A stretch of 64,000 nucleotides of DNA from an uncultured Gammaproteobacteria bacterium (GCA_943788815.1 CALSRS010000003.1:344647-408646); one strand, 5' to 3'; positions 18,835 through 28,885 are shown, numbered from the stretch's first letter. The notes: generated by a model not told the origin, from the sequence alone. Numbers and translations are program-made.

Positions 18835-19342
18835 GGTTCTGCTCCTTTGACGTAACACTCTGAATAATTAGTAAAAAACAGGGAATCTAATCGATGAGTA
18901 AATTAACCTTTTTTTTACCCACATCATCTGTCAAATATTGCATTAAATTGCTTAGATATCAAGTAGTCTACTTATAATTGATAAGTAATCTTTGTTACTG
19001 ATTTTTAAACGCTTTTTCTGGTTAAAACGATTATCGGTATATCATTTGCACATGAGAAAGATTCTGATTTGTATTTAAGCGGCGAAATAGTTTGAAATTC
19101 CTGGCTAGAATATCACTTAAATTTCATTAACTTATTGAATTTTAAGAATTATAATTTAATTTCATATCAAATTAATTATTTATCCAATTTTTTGGTAGAT
19201 TCACGTAAACCATAATAATTTCACAATGTGATATTTGTAATGTGTTGTATCCTTAAGACTAGCATATCATCGTGTTTAACAATGTATTCATAGTTGTGAA
19301 TTTCATGTATTGAAATCACTGTTATATTTAGGGGGGCAGTTA
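18835..19342. promoter_or_regulatory. Divergent control region between triads 1 and 2
   Basis: About 500 bases between two head-to-head DUF1592 genes, very AT-rich, no gene seen. On the minus strand it carries CTTGATATCTAA (18952-18963), which recurs in the same orientation upstream of the third TonB receptor. Promoters for both triads must lie here; I could not fix -35/-10 boxes. Confidence 0.55.
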
Positions 19343-21754
19343 ATGCGTTCAAGATTATTTTTGGTTCTAGTTTTTTGCATGGCTAAAAGTCTTGCTCAGG
19401 GATCAGTTGAGGATTACCAGCAGACACTGGATCGATACTGCATAACCTGTCACAACGAAACATTGAAGACCGCCAATTTGATGCTTGATCAGGTCGATAT
19501 ATCTAATGTTGGTCAACATCCCCAGATTTTCGAACGTGTTATTACCAAATTAACTTTAAAACAAATGCCACCCGTTGGTATGCCTCGGCCTGATGATTCA
19601 TTCTATGAATCGTTTCCTGCTTATCTCTCGGATTCGTTGGATGAACTTGCGAAAAGTAATCCAAATCCGGGTAACAGTGTTGCTGCTCACCGACTTAACC
19701 GTACGGAATATACCAATGCTATCCGTGATCTTCTGGGGATAGAGATCGACGGTGGTTCACTATTGCCACCTGATAATTCTGGTGGCTTTGATAATCTAGG
19801 TGACCTGCTCTCTGTATCTGAGGTCTTGATGGAAAGTTATATGTCAGCGTCTCGCAAGATAAGCCGTATGGCTGTAGGTGATCCCACCATCCAGGCAGAC
19901 ACTCTGGAGTATAGAATTAATCCCAAATTGTTACAAAACGACCGTATGAATGAAGACCTGCCGTTTGGTACTCGAGGTGGTCTGGCGGTTCGTCATAACT
20001 TTCCCGTTGATGGCGAATACGTCATGAATATCCGTTTGATGAAAACATCGGGTTCAGCACTTATTATTGGTATAAATGAGCCCCGTCGACTGGACGTACG
20101 CGTCGATGGACAGCGAGTAAAATTACTTACTGTCGGTGGTGATAATGTGGGGCTGGGACTGGCAAATGGAGGGGCAGACAAGGTACCCCCCAATTTTGAA
20201 CAGGCACAATATGAACGAACAGCAGATTCGAAACTGGAAATCCGGTTTCCAATGAAGGCAGGGACGAGGACTGTGCAGGTGGCATTTCTTGATGAGACCT
20301 TTGCCTGGGAAGGCGATATTCCGCCACAGACTTTTGAGAACTGGAGCAAGGCTAAGGTTGGGAAAGACTATGAAAGGGCCTGGCGTGACCCATGGGTAAG
20401 CAGTGTCATGATTACCGGTCCATTAAAAGTTGAGGGGCCGGGGGAAACTGTCAGCCGGGAAAAGATATTTATATGCTCACCACAAAATAAATCAGAAGAG
20501 GAACCCTGTGCCAGAAATATTTTGACTAATCTCGCGCGCATTGCCCATAGGGGGAAGGTGGCAGAAGGGGCAATTGATTTACTACTCAGCTTGTATGAGC
20601 AAGGTCGTAGTGATTCCGGAACCTTCGAAGGTGGTATTCAAATGGCGCTTGAAGGCTTGCTGGTAAGCACCGAATTTTTATTTCGTATAGAACGTGACCC
20701 GTCAAACCTTGCAAAGGATGAGGCTTATCCAATAAATGACCTTGATCTGGCGTCACGGTTATCATTTTTCCTTTGGAGCAGTATTCCGGATGATGAATTG
20801 TTGACAGTGGCAGAGCAGGGTAGGTTACGGAATCCGAAGGTACTGGAACAGCAGGTGAAAAGGATGCTCAAGGATAATCGTTCCAGGACTCTGGTATCTG
20901 ATTTTGCTGATCAGTGGTTATTGCTTCGCAACCTCCCGCAATTAAGCAAGAATCAGGATATATTTCCTGACTTTGACGAGACCTTGCGGGAGAGTTTATA
21001 TACTGAGATACAACTTTTTCTCGGAAGTATTTTTCGAGAGGACCGTTCCATACTTGATCTTTTCCGAGCGGATTATACTTACCTAAATGAACGTCTTGCT
21101 AAGCACTATAATATCCCCGGTGTTTATGGAAATCGATTTCGACGAGTGTCCCTGGATGATCCAAACCAACGCGGTCTGTTGGCTCGTGCGAGTATTATGG
21201 CAATCACGACTTATCCGAACAGGAATTCAACTGTTTTGCGTGGTAAGTGGGTATTGACCTACATTTTGGCATCACCGCCTCCACAACCGCCAGTAAATAT
21301 TCCTCCTCTGGAGGCGACAAATGCAGCACCGGGTGAAAGCAATCCTACGCTGCGAGAGCGTATGGAAAAACATCCGGCAAATCCTGCGTGTGCGGTTTGT
21401 CATAACCAGATGGATCCCATTGGATTTGGTCTTGAAAACTATGATGCAATCGGTCGGTGGCGGACCGAGGATGAAGGCAAACCAATTAATGCAGCAGGGA
21501 AGCTACCCAGTGGAATCGAATTTGAGGGTCCTGCAGAATTGCAGCAGGCATTATTGAGTAACCCTGAGGTTATCGTTGGTGCATTTACGCAGAAACTTCT
21601 CACTTATGCACTGGGTAGGCCGGTTGAGCATTTTGATATGCCTACAGTTCGGGAGATCGTTGATAAATCTGCTGACAACGATTACAGTTTTTCGTCTATA
21701 GTCTTTGGAATAATAAACAGCACGCCTTTTAATATGCGGAGGGTAGGATCATGA
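19343..21754 (+). CDS. Diheme DUF1592-family cytochrome, triad 2
   Basis: Paralog of the triad 1 protein, divergent from it. It has a signal peptide (ends SLAQG) and haem motifs CITCH near residue 33 and CAVCH near residue 683, with the same order of DUF1587, DUF1595, DUF1592, DUF1588 and DUF1585-type segments (AHRLNRTEYTNAIRDLLG, LASRLSFFLWSSIPDD, MDPIGFGLENY, LLTYALGRPVEHFDM). I choose the ATG at 19343: a GGGGGG ribosome site lies six bases upstream. A TTG 33 bases earlier is open but would put the ribosome site inside the gene. The stop overlaps the start of DUF1552 by four bases. Periplasmic electron transfer or oxidation is inferred from the haem sites. Confidence 0.9.
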   Translation: MRSRLFLVLVFCMAKSLAQGSVEDYQQTLDRYCITCHNETLKTANLMLDQVDISNVGQHPQIFERVITKLTLKQMPPVGMPRPDDSFYESFPAYLSDSLDELAKSNPNPGNSVAAHRLNRTEYTNAIRDLLGIEIDGGSLLPPDNSGGFDNLGDLLSVSEVLMESYMSASRKISRMAVGDPTIQADTLEYRINPKLLQNDRMNEDLPFGTRGGLAVRHNFPVDGEYVMNIRLMKTSGSALIIGINEPRRLDVRVDGQRVKLLTVGGDNVGLGLANGGADKVPPNFEQAQYERTADSKLEIRFPMKAGTRTVQVAFLDETFAWEGDIPPQTFENWSKAKVGKDYERAWRDPWVSSVMITGPLKVEGPGETVSREKIFICSPQNKSEEEPCARNILTNLARIAHRGKVAEGAIDLLLSLYEQGRSDSGTFEGGIQMALEGLLVSTEFLFRIERDPSNLAKDEAYPINDLDLASRLSFFLWSSIPDDELLTVAEQGRLRNPKVLEQQVKRMLKDNRSRTLVSDFADQWLLLRNLPQLSKNQDIFPDFDETLRESLYTEIQLFLGSIFREDRSILDLFRADYTYLNERLAKHYNIPGVYGNRFRRVSLDDPNQRGLLARASIMAITTYPNRNSTVLRGKWVLTYILASPPPQPPVNIPPLEATNAAPGESNPTLRERMEKHPANPACAVCHNQMDPIGFGLENYDAIGRWRTEDEGKPINAAGKLPSGIEFEGPAELQQALLSNPEVIVGAFTQKLLTYALGRPVEHFDMPTVREIVDKSADNDYSFSSIVFGIINSTPFNMRRVGS

Positions 21755-23094
21755 TGATATTCAAAAAAGCAATTCCACGTCGTACGTTCTTACGAGGAAT
21801 GGGGGCCGCAATCTCCATGCCTATGATGAGTGCGATGTTTCCAGCACTGGCGGCACCCTCTGCAAGTAAGATGCCTCTTCGAACAGGTTATATTTATTCA
21901 CCAAATGGGATCATTCGGGAACGCTGGCGCCCAACGACTCGGGGCGTAAATTTCGAGATGACGGATATCCTGAAAAATTGGGAACATGTTCGCGACAAGA
22001 TTCTGGTGCTGAGCAATATGAATAATGGGGAATCGGAAAGTGTTGACGGTCATGTAGGCGGTAGCTCAATGTTCCTTACCGGTGTTGAACCGAAAAAATC
22101 TATGAGCGAGTTATTCGTAGGCACTTCTGTCGATCAATATATTGCGCAGAAAACAGGCAAGGAAACTCCGCTGGCATCTTTGCAGATCTGCATCGAAAAT
22201 GCTGCTGAGTTGGCTGGTCAATCCAATGCCGGGTACAACTCCGCATATACCAATACCATTTCATGGTCCAGCCCCACCACACCATTACCTATGGAACATC
22301 GCCCACGTGAGATATTTGAAAGATTGTTCGGTGACGGCGGTACCGATCCAGCTGCAAGGCAAAGACGAATCGGCAGACAGAAGAGTATTCTGGACTTTGT
22401 GAAAGAAGATGCCTCCAGAGTTAAAAGAGAACTGGGTATGGACGATAATCATAAGCTCGATGAGTTTACTGAAGCCCTGCGTGGTGTTGAGCAGCGTGTA
22501 CAGATGGCGGAATCAAAAACAGATATGGAGTTGCCGGAGATGCAACGTCCCGTTGGTATCCCGGCCCATGAAGAGCATATTGCCTTGATGTATGATTTAT
22601 TGTTTCTGGCCTTTCAGACTGATACCACCCGCGTATTCTCATTCATGGTTGCCCGTGAATACAGTGAGTTGGTTTATACTCATCTTGGCCACACTGATCC
22701 ATATCATCCCTTGACACATCATCGTGGTGACGTAACGCGGAAACGCCAGGCGGGTGAAATTGATGTGTATCATGCGAAATTGTTTGGTGACTTCCTGGCG
22801 AAGATGGAGGCAGCAAAAGATGCTGATGGTTCCTCGTTGCTGGATAACTCCATGATTGTGTATGGCGCCGGTATGGGTGAGGGTGACGTGCATAATCAAT
22901 ACAATGTACCAATTGCCCTGCTGGGCGGTGGTGGCGGCCATTTGAAGAGTGGTCGTAATATTGAGTATACAATGGGGACGCCGTTGACCAACCTGCATCT
23001 TTCCATGCTGGATATACATGGGATAGAGCTGGAGTCTATGGGCACCCGCTTTGGTGCCTCTACGGGTCGGCTTGATCTAAGCGCTACTTCATAA
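21751..23094 (+). CDS. Tat-exported DUF1552 protein (triad 2)
   Basis: 447 residues with the Tat motif RRTFLRG near the start. It shares long conserved stretches with the triad 1 copy (HVGGSSM, ENAAELAGQS, YTNTISW, MEHRPREIFERLFGDGGTD, HTDPYHPLTHHRGD, DNSMIVYGAGMG). The ATGA overlap with the preceding DUF1592 gene repeats the arrangement of triad 1. Near the C-terminus GGGGGHLKSG replaces the GGAKGKLFKQSG of copy 1, so the loop is variable. Function unknown; expected in the periplasm together with the cytochrome. Confidence 0.9.
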   Translation: MMIFKKAIPRRTFLRGMGAAISMPMMSAMFPALAAPSASKMPLRTGYIYSPNGIIRERWRPTTRGVNFEMTDILKNWEHVRDKILVLSNMNNGESESVDGHVGGSSMFLTGVEPKKSMSELFVGTSVDQYIAQKTGKETPLASLQICIENAAELAGQSNAGYNSAYTNTISWSSPTTPLPMEHRPREIFERLFGDGGTDPAARQRRIGRQKSILDFVKEDASRVKRELGMDDNHKLDEFTEALRGVEQRVQMAESKTDMELPEMQRPVGIPAHEEHIALMYDLLFLAFQTDTTRVFSFMVAREYSELVYTHLGHTDPYHPLTHHRGDVTRKRQAGEIDVYHAKLFGDFLAKMEAAKDADGSSLLDNSMIVYGAGMGEGDVHNQYNVPIALLGGGGGHLKSGRNIEYTMGTPLTNLHLSMLDIHGIELESMGTRFGASTGRLDLSATS

Positions 23095-23119
23095 TAAATA
23101 GATAGGGGGATTGCCCGCC

Positions 23120-25006
23120 ATGCCTGTAAACAATCTGGCGAAAAATTTGTTAGCAGTTTTCATTCTATTGTCCCTATATACTGCCAATACTTCGGCGATA
23201 GATGTAGTAGATCTGCAGCTGGTATTGGCCAGCAAAAAACAGGACTGGGAGACAGTGCGTTCCTCCCTTTATCAAAAAGATCCCGGTATCAATACTGCCG
23301 AAGCTGATGGGGCCACAGCCCTGGCCTGGGCGGTGTATTGGGATAACGAGGAAATTACCGGGCTATTAATTGGTGCTGGCGCGGATCCAGATTCCACAAA
23401 TGCATACGGAGTTACTCCACTGTATCTTGCGAGCAAAAATCGTAATGACGCCATAGTTGAAATGTTGTTGCAGGCCGGTGCGAATCCCAATATTAGTCTT
23501 TGGAGTGGCGTAACACCCTTGATGGTCGCCGCCAAAACTGGAGTCAACGATGTAGTGAGTGCCCTGTTAAACCATGGCGCTGATATCAATATCCAGGAGC
23601 CTCGACGAAACCAGTCTGCCTTGATGTGGGCCATTTCCTTTAAAAATCCTGACACGGCCCGATTGTTGATAGAAAAGGGTGCGAACGTCAACGCGAAGAC
23701 AAAAATGCTGGATGAGGATTTCGATCCGGTAGTACTGGAAGGATATAAGGCAAATGTACTCGGGACTCCTCAGGGTGGTTATACACCGCTAATGTTTGCA
23801 GCGCGCTCAGGTGACATGGAAACGGTTAAACATCTGGTAGAAAATAAGGCTGATATGGATGCCATTTCAGTAGCAGATGGCACCGCGTTAGTGATGGCTG
23901 CAGCAGGCGGCTACGAGGACATCTCTCTGTATTTGGTGGAGCAAGGCGCCGATCCAAACCTGACCGATGCCAACGGCATGGCACCTCTGCACTATGCTAT
24001 GCGCGACGGGATTAAGGTATTACACAATATGCGTACCAACTTCGATAAACAGGTTTGTGGTTATGCATCTGATTCTCGTTGCAAGGTTTATTCAAGCTTA
24101 ACGCCTGATGAATTGAAGTTACTGGATGATCCCAAGTTTGGTTTATATATAGTCGAGCCTAAAGGTAATCCAAACGATCCATTATACGGAAAGAATATGC
24201 ATAATCTGGCCAGGGCATTATTGGCTGCCGGAGCCGATCCGGATGCCGCAATGAAATACCCTCCTCCGCGCTTACGTATGGATAGACTGTCTTATTTTAA
24301 CCTGACCGGAACCACACCCTTTATGTTGGCTGTTGCTTCATTGGATATGGATGCAATGAACATGTTGTTGGAGACGGAAGTTGATGCCCTGGTGAAGACA
24401 GAGGCAAATACAGATATATTTTCCAGACAAACGAAGAACTTTTCTGATGACAATCAATTTCAGGGAAATGCTACCTCATTAATGGTTGCAGCAGGTATGG
24501 GACGCAACAATGACTATTCACCTGATGAAGAAGAAAAGGCCCTGTCGGTAGTGAAAAGATTGCTGGATTTTGGTGCAGATGTTAATGAACAAAACGATGT
24601 GGGATGGTCTGCACTACACGCGGCATCTTTTCTGGGGGCCGATAAAATCGTTGCCTACCTGGTGGAACATGGGGGAGATATAGAAGCGCAGAATGGTTGT
24701 GGGCAAACGCCGCTTAGCCTGGCAGTTGGCAGGAACCAGAAGGGGTTGATTAGGCGCACCGTTCCCCACATGACGACCGCAAATTTATTGATGGATTTAG
24801 GCGCAGCGGAAAGAGAGCCTTCTCCCCTTGTTGGACAGTGTGTGCTTGGACGGGGTGGTTTGGAATTTGATGATTTTCAAAGAGATCAGGTTGAGTCAGT
24901 CATTAAGATGGCGGGTTTACAGGAAAAATTAGATAAAAAACCCTACGGTCATCTCGTGGGTAAAATATATAACATGAGTGAAACAGGTCGATTAGGAAAT
25001 CGGTAG
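23120..25006 (+). CDS. Exported ankyrin-repeat protein (triad 2)
   Basis: 628 residues: signal peptide ending near NTSA, ankyrin repeats, an insertion with the cysteine pair of VCGYASDSRCK (near residues 312/320), a second set of repeats, and a tail with CVLGRGGLEFD. It is the close counterpart of the triad 1 ankyrin protein: both have ASKKQDWE just after the signal, PQGGYTPLMFAAR in the middle and a MKY.PPRLRMD segment. The ATG at 23120 has GGGGGA nine bases upstream; the TTG at 23111 would sit directly on that site. It follows DUF1552 by 25 bases and closes the operon. Probable role as a periplasmic binding scaffold is inference. Confidence 0.88.
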   Translation: MPVNNLAKNLLAVFILLSLYTANTSAIDVVDLQLVLASKKQDWETVRSSLYQKDPGINTAEADGATALAWAVYWDNEEITGLLIGAGADPDSTNAYGVTPLYLASKNRNDAIVEMLLQAGANPNISLWSGVTPLMVAAKTGVNDVVSALLNHGADINIQEPRRNQSALMWAISFKNPDTARLLIEKGANVNAKTKMLDEDFDPVVLEGYKANVLGTPQGGYTPLMFAARSGDMETVKHLVENKADMDAISVADGTALVMAAAGGYEDISLYLVEQGADPNLTDANGMAPLHYAMRDGIKVLHNMRTNFDKQVCGYASDSRCKVYSSLTPDELKLLDDPKFGLYIVEPKGNPNDPLYGKNMHNLARALLAAGADPDAAMKYPPPRLRMDRLSYFNLTGTTPFMLAVASLDMDAMNMLLETEVDALVKTEANTDIFSRQTKNFSDDNQFQGNATSLMVAAGMGRNNDYSPDEEEKALSVVKRLLDFGADVNEQNDVGWSALHAASFLGADKIVAYLVEHGGDIEAQNGCGQTPLSLAVGRNQKGLIRRTVPHMTTANLLMDLGAAEREPSPLVGQCVLGRGGLEFDDFQRDQVESVIKMAGLQEKLDKKPYGHLVGKIYNMSETGRLGNR

Positions 25007-25364
25007 GAATAATCACGTAATCATCAATACATAGACGTGCTGATCAGTACTTCTGTGGGACTGAAATGTTATTCGAGTGATTATTAAATTCATCCAGTTA
25101 GTTTAAGACTACATTGACGAGGCTGTGTTGAGAAAAATTTTCTCAGATACAAAATTAAACAACCAAATTTTCAATTTATCTGAGTCTATATTTTGAAGCG
25201 TTATTTTCTTCAATAAAAACACAGTAATTCATTTGACATAATTTATTAATGTATTAATACTGGTGTCAATAGCTTGATATCTAATCATTGGAAATCTAAT
25301 TATTAGAAACAGAATTCGTTTTTTTAACTTAAGTAATCATTATAAAATCTCGGGGGGGATAATT
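25007..25364. promoter_or_regulatory. Promoter region of the third TonB receptor
   Basis: 358 bases, AT-rich, no gene seen. It carries CTTGATATCTAATCA (25273-25287), matching the minus-strand word CTTGATATCTAAGCA upstream of triad 1. A seven-G ribosome site (25352-25358) precedes the receptor start. Confidence 0.5.
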
Positions 25365-28241
25365 ATGAAACTCAAGTCATGCAGGTTCTCTGCAATCTTA
25401 TCTGTGTTCGTTACATCAATAAGTGCCATGTTGGGCACGTCGCTTTTAACTACGGTTTATGCTCAGCAAACTTTGGAAGAGGTCATCGTTACCGCCCAGC
25501 GTCGTGAGCAGTCGCTACAAGAGGTGCCTATTTCTATCTCCACTGTCACTTCTGCTGAGATAACAAGACAAGGGTTTAGGGAGATGGAAGATCTGGAGAG
25601 TTTTGTTCCCTCAGTCGATATCGCAGCCAACTTACACACAACTTCCATCACTATTCGTGGCATGGGTAACAATACGGCAAATTTGAGTGTGGAGCAGTCT
25701 GCCCCAATCTTTGTAGACGGTGTGACATTCGGTCGTGGTTCCATGATTGATATAGCCTTCCTGGATGTGGAACGCATTGAAGTACTAAACGGGCCACAGC
25801 CTATCTCCTTTGGTCAGAACGCCGTAGCAGGTGCCTTTAGTGTTACCACTAAAAAACCTACCGCGGAATGGGAAGGCAATATCACCGCAGAGGCGGGTAA
25901 TTTTGGCCGATTGAGTTTCGAAGGTGGTGTCGGTGGTCCCATTAGTGATACCTGGGGTATCCGGGTTGCTGGGCAATGGGACCAGACCAAAGGGCATCTG
26001 ATTGATATCTTTACCGGTGAGGCCTTTCCTTATCGGCGTGAGGCGGTCGCGCGCATGATTGCCCAGTGGAACCCGCAGGAAAATTTCCAGGCCATGTTCA
26101 AGGTCGATTACATGAACCGGAGATCTGAAGGTGATCCCAATGTTAATTGTATTACTACAGGTGCTGCTGACCTCAAGTACGACGAGACGGCAATTTTATT
26201 TCGTGGTGAAGTGCCTGAGTGGGATGCGACCCATGCCGAGCAACGACAATTTCCTTCCTGTACTGATGGATTTACCCGTATGGGATTTAAAGAGGGTCAG
26301 GAATTCCGTGAACGACCCGTGCAGGGAATAAACGGTGCTGATAGCAGAAATGGCCTGTTCGATATCTCCCACCTGGCCCGGGGTTTTCTTAGTGAGGTCG
26401 GCGCACCTTCTACAAGCCTTGAAGCCAGAGAACCCTTGAAGGTCTGGAACTTCCTTATCAATCTGCAGTATGAATTTGCCAATGGTGTTTCCATAGAATC
26501 CAATAGTGCCATGATCGACTATCATCGTGAAACCTATGAAGACAATGAAATTTCACCTTATGTGTCGGATTCATCTTCACGAGTGGAACAGTTTGATATG
26601 TGGAGTCAGGAAATACGGGTGAGGTCCCCCGGTGGTGGTCAGCTGGAGTGGGAAGTGGGTGCTTATTATCAAACCGAGGCTCTGGATCTAAACCCGGTTG
26701 TGACATTCCGTTCAAATCTTCGTGAATCAATTCGTCTATTTAATCCATGGCAAGACCCCGAGTGGGCCAGTGCTTTTGCCAATGTGACCTTTAATTTTTA
26801 TGATGACAAGTTATCACTGGATGTGGGTGCCCGTTATACGGACGTGAGTAAGAGGGGTGGTGTCACATCTCAACAGGGATCCTATATTTTTGATATTGAT
26901 CCTGACGGTCCCCTTGATCCAGACCCAACGGTGGGCGCGATGACGTCCACACGACATCGTGCAGGACCAGGTGCGGTGGGCGATGATACTACGACGATTT
27001 ATTTCTCGGATGGCCCAGCCGCAGTTAGAAATGCAGGCTCTGACAGAAGATACATCATCGATTGCGGTGACCCGGTACAAAATGTTCGAGTAGAGACCCA
27101 GTTAAGAGGAGCGCCAAGCGGTGAGACGACACTTTCTAGTATGAGTCCCTGTGGTACGTACGGTGCGGGTTTCTACGCATCAAAGTTTGATAACCGCTAT
27201 GTCCCCGATGCCTGGGATACCAGAAGACCCGTCGATTATGTGATATTAAGCGGTTTTACCAGCAGACCCGGCCCTTTCCTGGATACCTATGGTGAAGACA
27301 GCTTTGACCCCCAGATCGTCCTGCGTTATCGGCCAAATGATGATATCTCCATGTATGCAAAATGGGTGAAGGCATTCAAAGCCGGTGGTTTTGATACCTC
27401 TGACCGAGGTATGCCACAGGGTGGTATTGGTACGTCGCTGGGTCAGGAAGAATTTTCCTTCCTGGCAGAACATGCCACCAACTATGAAGTTGGTGCACGT
27501 GGTACTGCATATGATGGTCGGGTCAGATATGGCGCTACCTTATTCTGGCAGGAAATCGAGGATCTACAAGTAGAAACACCTATACCATCCCTTGCAGACC
27601 TTTTGGCTGGGGGACAATCTTCCGGTCGAGGTCAGGTCAATGCAGGCAAGCAGCGAACCCGCGGTGTGGACTTTGATGCTACCTGGTTGGTGAATGATAA
27701 CTTGATACTAACGTTGGCAGGTGTTGTGCAGCAGGGAAAAATTCTGGATTTTGTCGGTGGTTGTACCGATGCAGAACTGGCAGTTATTGATCAAGCGGGA
27801 GGATGTATCTCAGAAGCTGAATCAATTACCCTTGTCGGCTCTGATGTGCTTGCTGAACTCTATGACCGAAATGGATTTAATGCGGCACGTACTCCGGATT
27901 GGAAATTTATAATTGGTGCGGACTATGAGCATCCATTGTCGTGGTTTGATAACCTGAAATATCAATTTAATATTAGGTCCACATTTTCTGATAGTTATAC
28001 CGAGGATGCCTATGGTTTCTCAGAGCACATCAAATGGGACAAACCAATTAAAGTTAATCTGAATGTGGGTGTTGCAACTCTGGATGATTCCCTGGATATA
28101 AATTTTTATGTGCGTAACTTGTTGGATACGAGGAAGGAGTATTTTTCGGAATTTGACGTGGATCCCAGTGGTATGGAACAAGGTGCCTATGGTTCCAATG
28201 ACTATACTTCTTATGGAATCCAATTGGGGTACCGGTTCTAG
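25365..28241 (+). CDS. TonB-dependent outer-membrane receptor (third copy)
   Basis: 958-residue importer of the same subfamily as the two receptors at 5.4-11.7 kb. Signal peptide ends near VYAQQ; then EEVIVTAQRREQSLQEVPISI, the plug (ITIRGMGNNTANLSVEQSAPIFVDGV, VERIEVLNGPQPISFGQNAVAGAF) and a barrel with the shared words YAKWVKAFKAGGFDTSDRG and a terminal YGIQLGYRF. It differs more from the tandem pair than they do from each other. It lies directly downstream of triad 2, so each of the two divergent triads has its own receptor. The start has a GGGGGGG ribosome site six bases upstream of ATG. Substrate unknown. Confidence 0.93.
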   Translation: MKLKSCRFSAILSVFVTSISAMLGTSLLTTVYAQQTLEEVIVTAQRREQSLQEVPISISTVTSAEITRQGFREMEDLESFVPSVDIAANLHTTSITIRGMGNNTANLSVEQSAPIFVDGVTFGRGSMIDIAFLDVERIEVLNGPQPISFGQNAVAGAFSVTTKKPTAEWEGNITAEAGNFGRLSFEGGVGGPISDTWGIRVAGQWDQTKGHLIDIFTGEAFPYRREAVARMIAQWNPQENFQAMFKVDYMNRRSEGDPNVNCITTGAADLKYDETAILFRGEVPEWDATHAEQRQFPSCTDGFTRMGFKEGQEFRERPVQGINGADSRNGLFDISHLARGFLSEVGAPSTSLEAREPLKVWNFLINLQYEFANGVSIESNSAMIDYHRETYEDNEISPYVSDSSSRVEQFDMWSQEIRVRSPGGGQLEWEVGAYYQTEALDLNPVVTFRSNLRESIRLFNPWQDPEWASAFANVTFNFYDDKLSLDVGARYTDVSKRGGVTSQQGSYIFDIDPDGPLDPDPTVGAMTSTRHRAGPGAVGDDTTTIYFSDGPAAVRNAGSDRRYIIDCGDPVQNVRVETQLRGAPSGETTLSSMSPCGTYGAGFYASKFDNRYVPDAWDTRRPVDYVILSGFTSRPGPFLDTYGEDSFDPQIVLRYRPNDDISMYAKWVKAFKAGGFDTSDRGMPQGGIGTSLGQEEFSFLAEHATNYEVGARGTAYDGRVRYGATLFWQEIEDLQVETPIPSLADLLAGGQSSGRGQVNAGKQRTRGVDFDATWLVNDNLILTLAGVVQQGKILDFVGGCTDAELAVIDQAGGCISEAESITLVGSDVLAELYDRNGFNAARTPDWKFIIGADYEHPLSWFDNLKYQFNIRSTFSDSYTEDAYGFSEHIKWDKPIKVNLNVGVATLDDSLDINFYVRNLLDTRKEYFSEFDVDPSGMEQGAYGSNDYTSYGIQLGYRF

Positions 28242-28268
28242 TTAATCTATACTTTAGAAGTTAACAAC

Positions 28269-28305
28269 AAACCCGCTTCCGTTTCTTACGGAGACGGGTT
28301 TTTTA
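28269..28305 (+). terminator. Rho-independent terminator after third TonB receptor
   Basis: Imperfect stem AACCCGCTTCCGT / ACGGAGACGGGTT with a TTTCTT-type loop and a six-T run; 27 bases after the receptor stop. Confidence 0.85.
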
Positions 28306-28351
28306 TTGTGTAATAAAAACGTCCAGGAGTTGCTTGTTAAAGTAGGTGGAT

Positions 28352-28885
28352 TTATTGAATGGTGATGTCCGCACAGGAGTAGTAATCATTGCCGTCATCT
28401 ATCGGTCCCATGGACTGAGTGAGACGGAACGTACAGTTTTCGCAAACCAGACCAGCGGGCAGGGTGATGTCAGCCCAGGAGAACTTTGGTTCTTCTTCAC
28501 TGAGATCGCTAACCCCTTCCACTTCATCCACGCCATCTTTCATTAATAATAAGGTATGCCAGCTTTTTTCATTATCAGGTGAGATGTCAATTCGCCACTC
28601 ACCAGTGTGGTCTGTGGTTTCCTTCCAGTGGACGCGGATAGTCTCTCCCTTTTTGTATATTCCCGTAGGTTCACCCTTCACACTGGCAGGAGGATCTCCT
28701 CGTAATCCGCCACAAGGCAGGATATCTTTCATACGTACGTTTTCAACACGTGGGAGCGGGGAGTTAAATGCAGCAGGGTTAGGATCATCTGGGGCTGGGG
28801 TCTGCAACAAGGTTGCATGACCCCAGACAACTAGAGGGACGAAGAGCAAGGTAGCAGCTATTTGTCTCACCAATAGTCTTCTCAT
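28352..28885 (-). CDS. Secreted LPMO-like (histidine-brace candidate) protein
   Basis: 177-residue exported protein that I do not recognise with certainty but which has lytic polysaccharide monooxygenase landmarks. If the signal peptide is cut after VVWG, the mature chain begins with His23 (HATLLQTPAP), as copper histidine-brace enzymes require; a second histidine (H93, in TDHTGEW) and a terminal YYSCADI motif of the kind that carries the axial tyrosine are present. Cysteines 58 (LPCGG), 148, 151 and 171 could make two disulfides. Cleavage after GHA would destroy the brace, so the signal site decides. The gene is convergent with the TonB receptor and follows an MBL hydrolase gene on the same strand. 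Role in oxidative cleavage of a polymer is inference. Confidence 0.65.
   Translation of the reverse strand: MRRLLVRQIAATLLFVPLVVWGHATLLQTPAPDDPNPAAFNSPLPRVENVRMKDILPCGGLRGDPPASVKGEPTGIYKKGETIRVHWKETTDHTGEWRIDISPDNEKSWHTLLLMKDGVDEVEGVSDLSEEEPKFSWADITLPAGLVCENCTFRLTQSMGPIDDGNDYYSCADITIQ

Noticed and set aside
5400..28241. TonB receptors as siderophore receptors
   Set aside because: No siderophore genes, Fur box or FecA-type signalling domain seen; all linked genes concern cytochromes, ankyrins and hydrolases.
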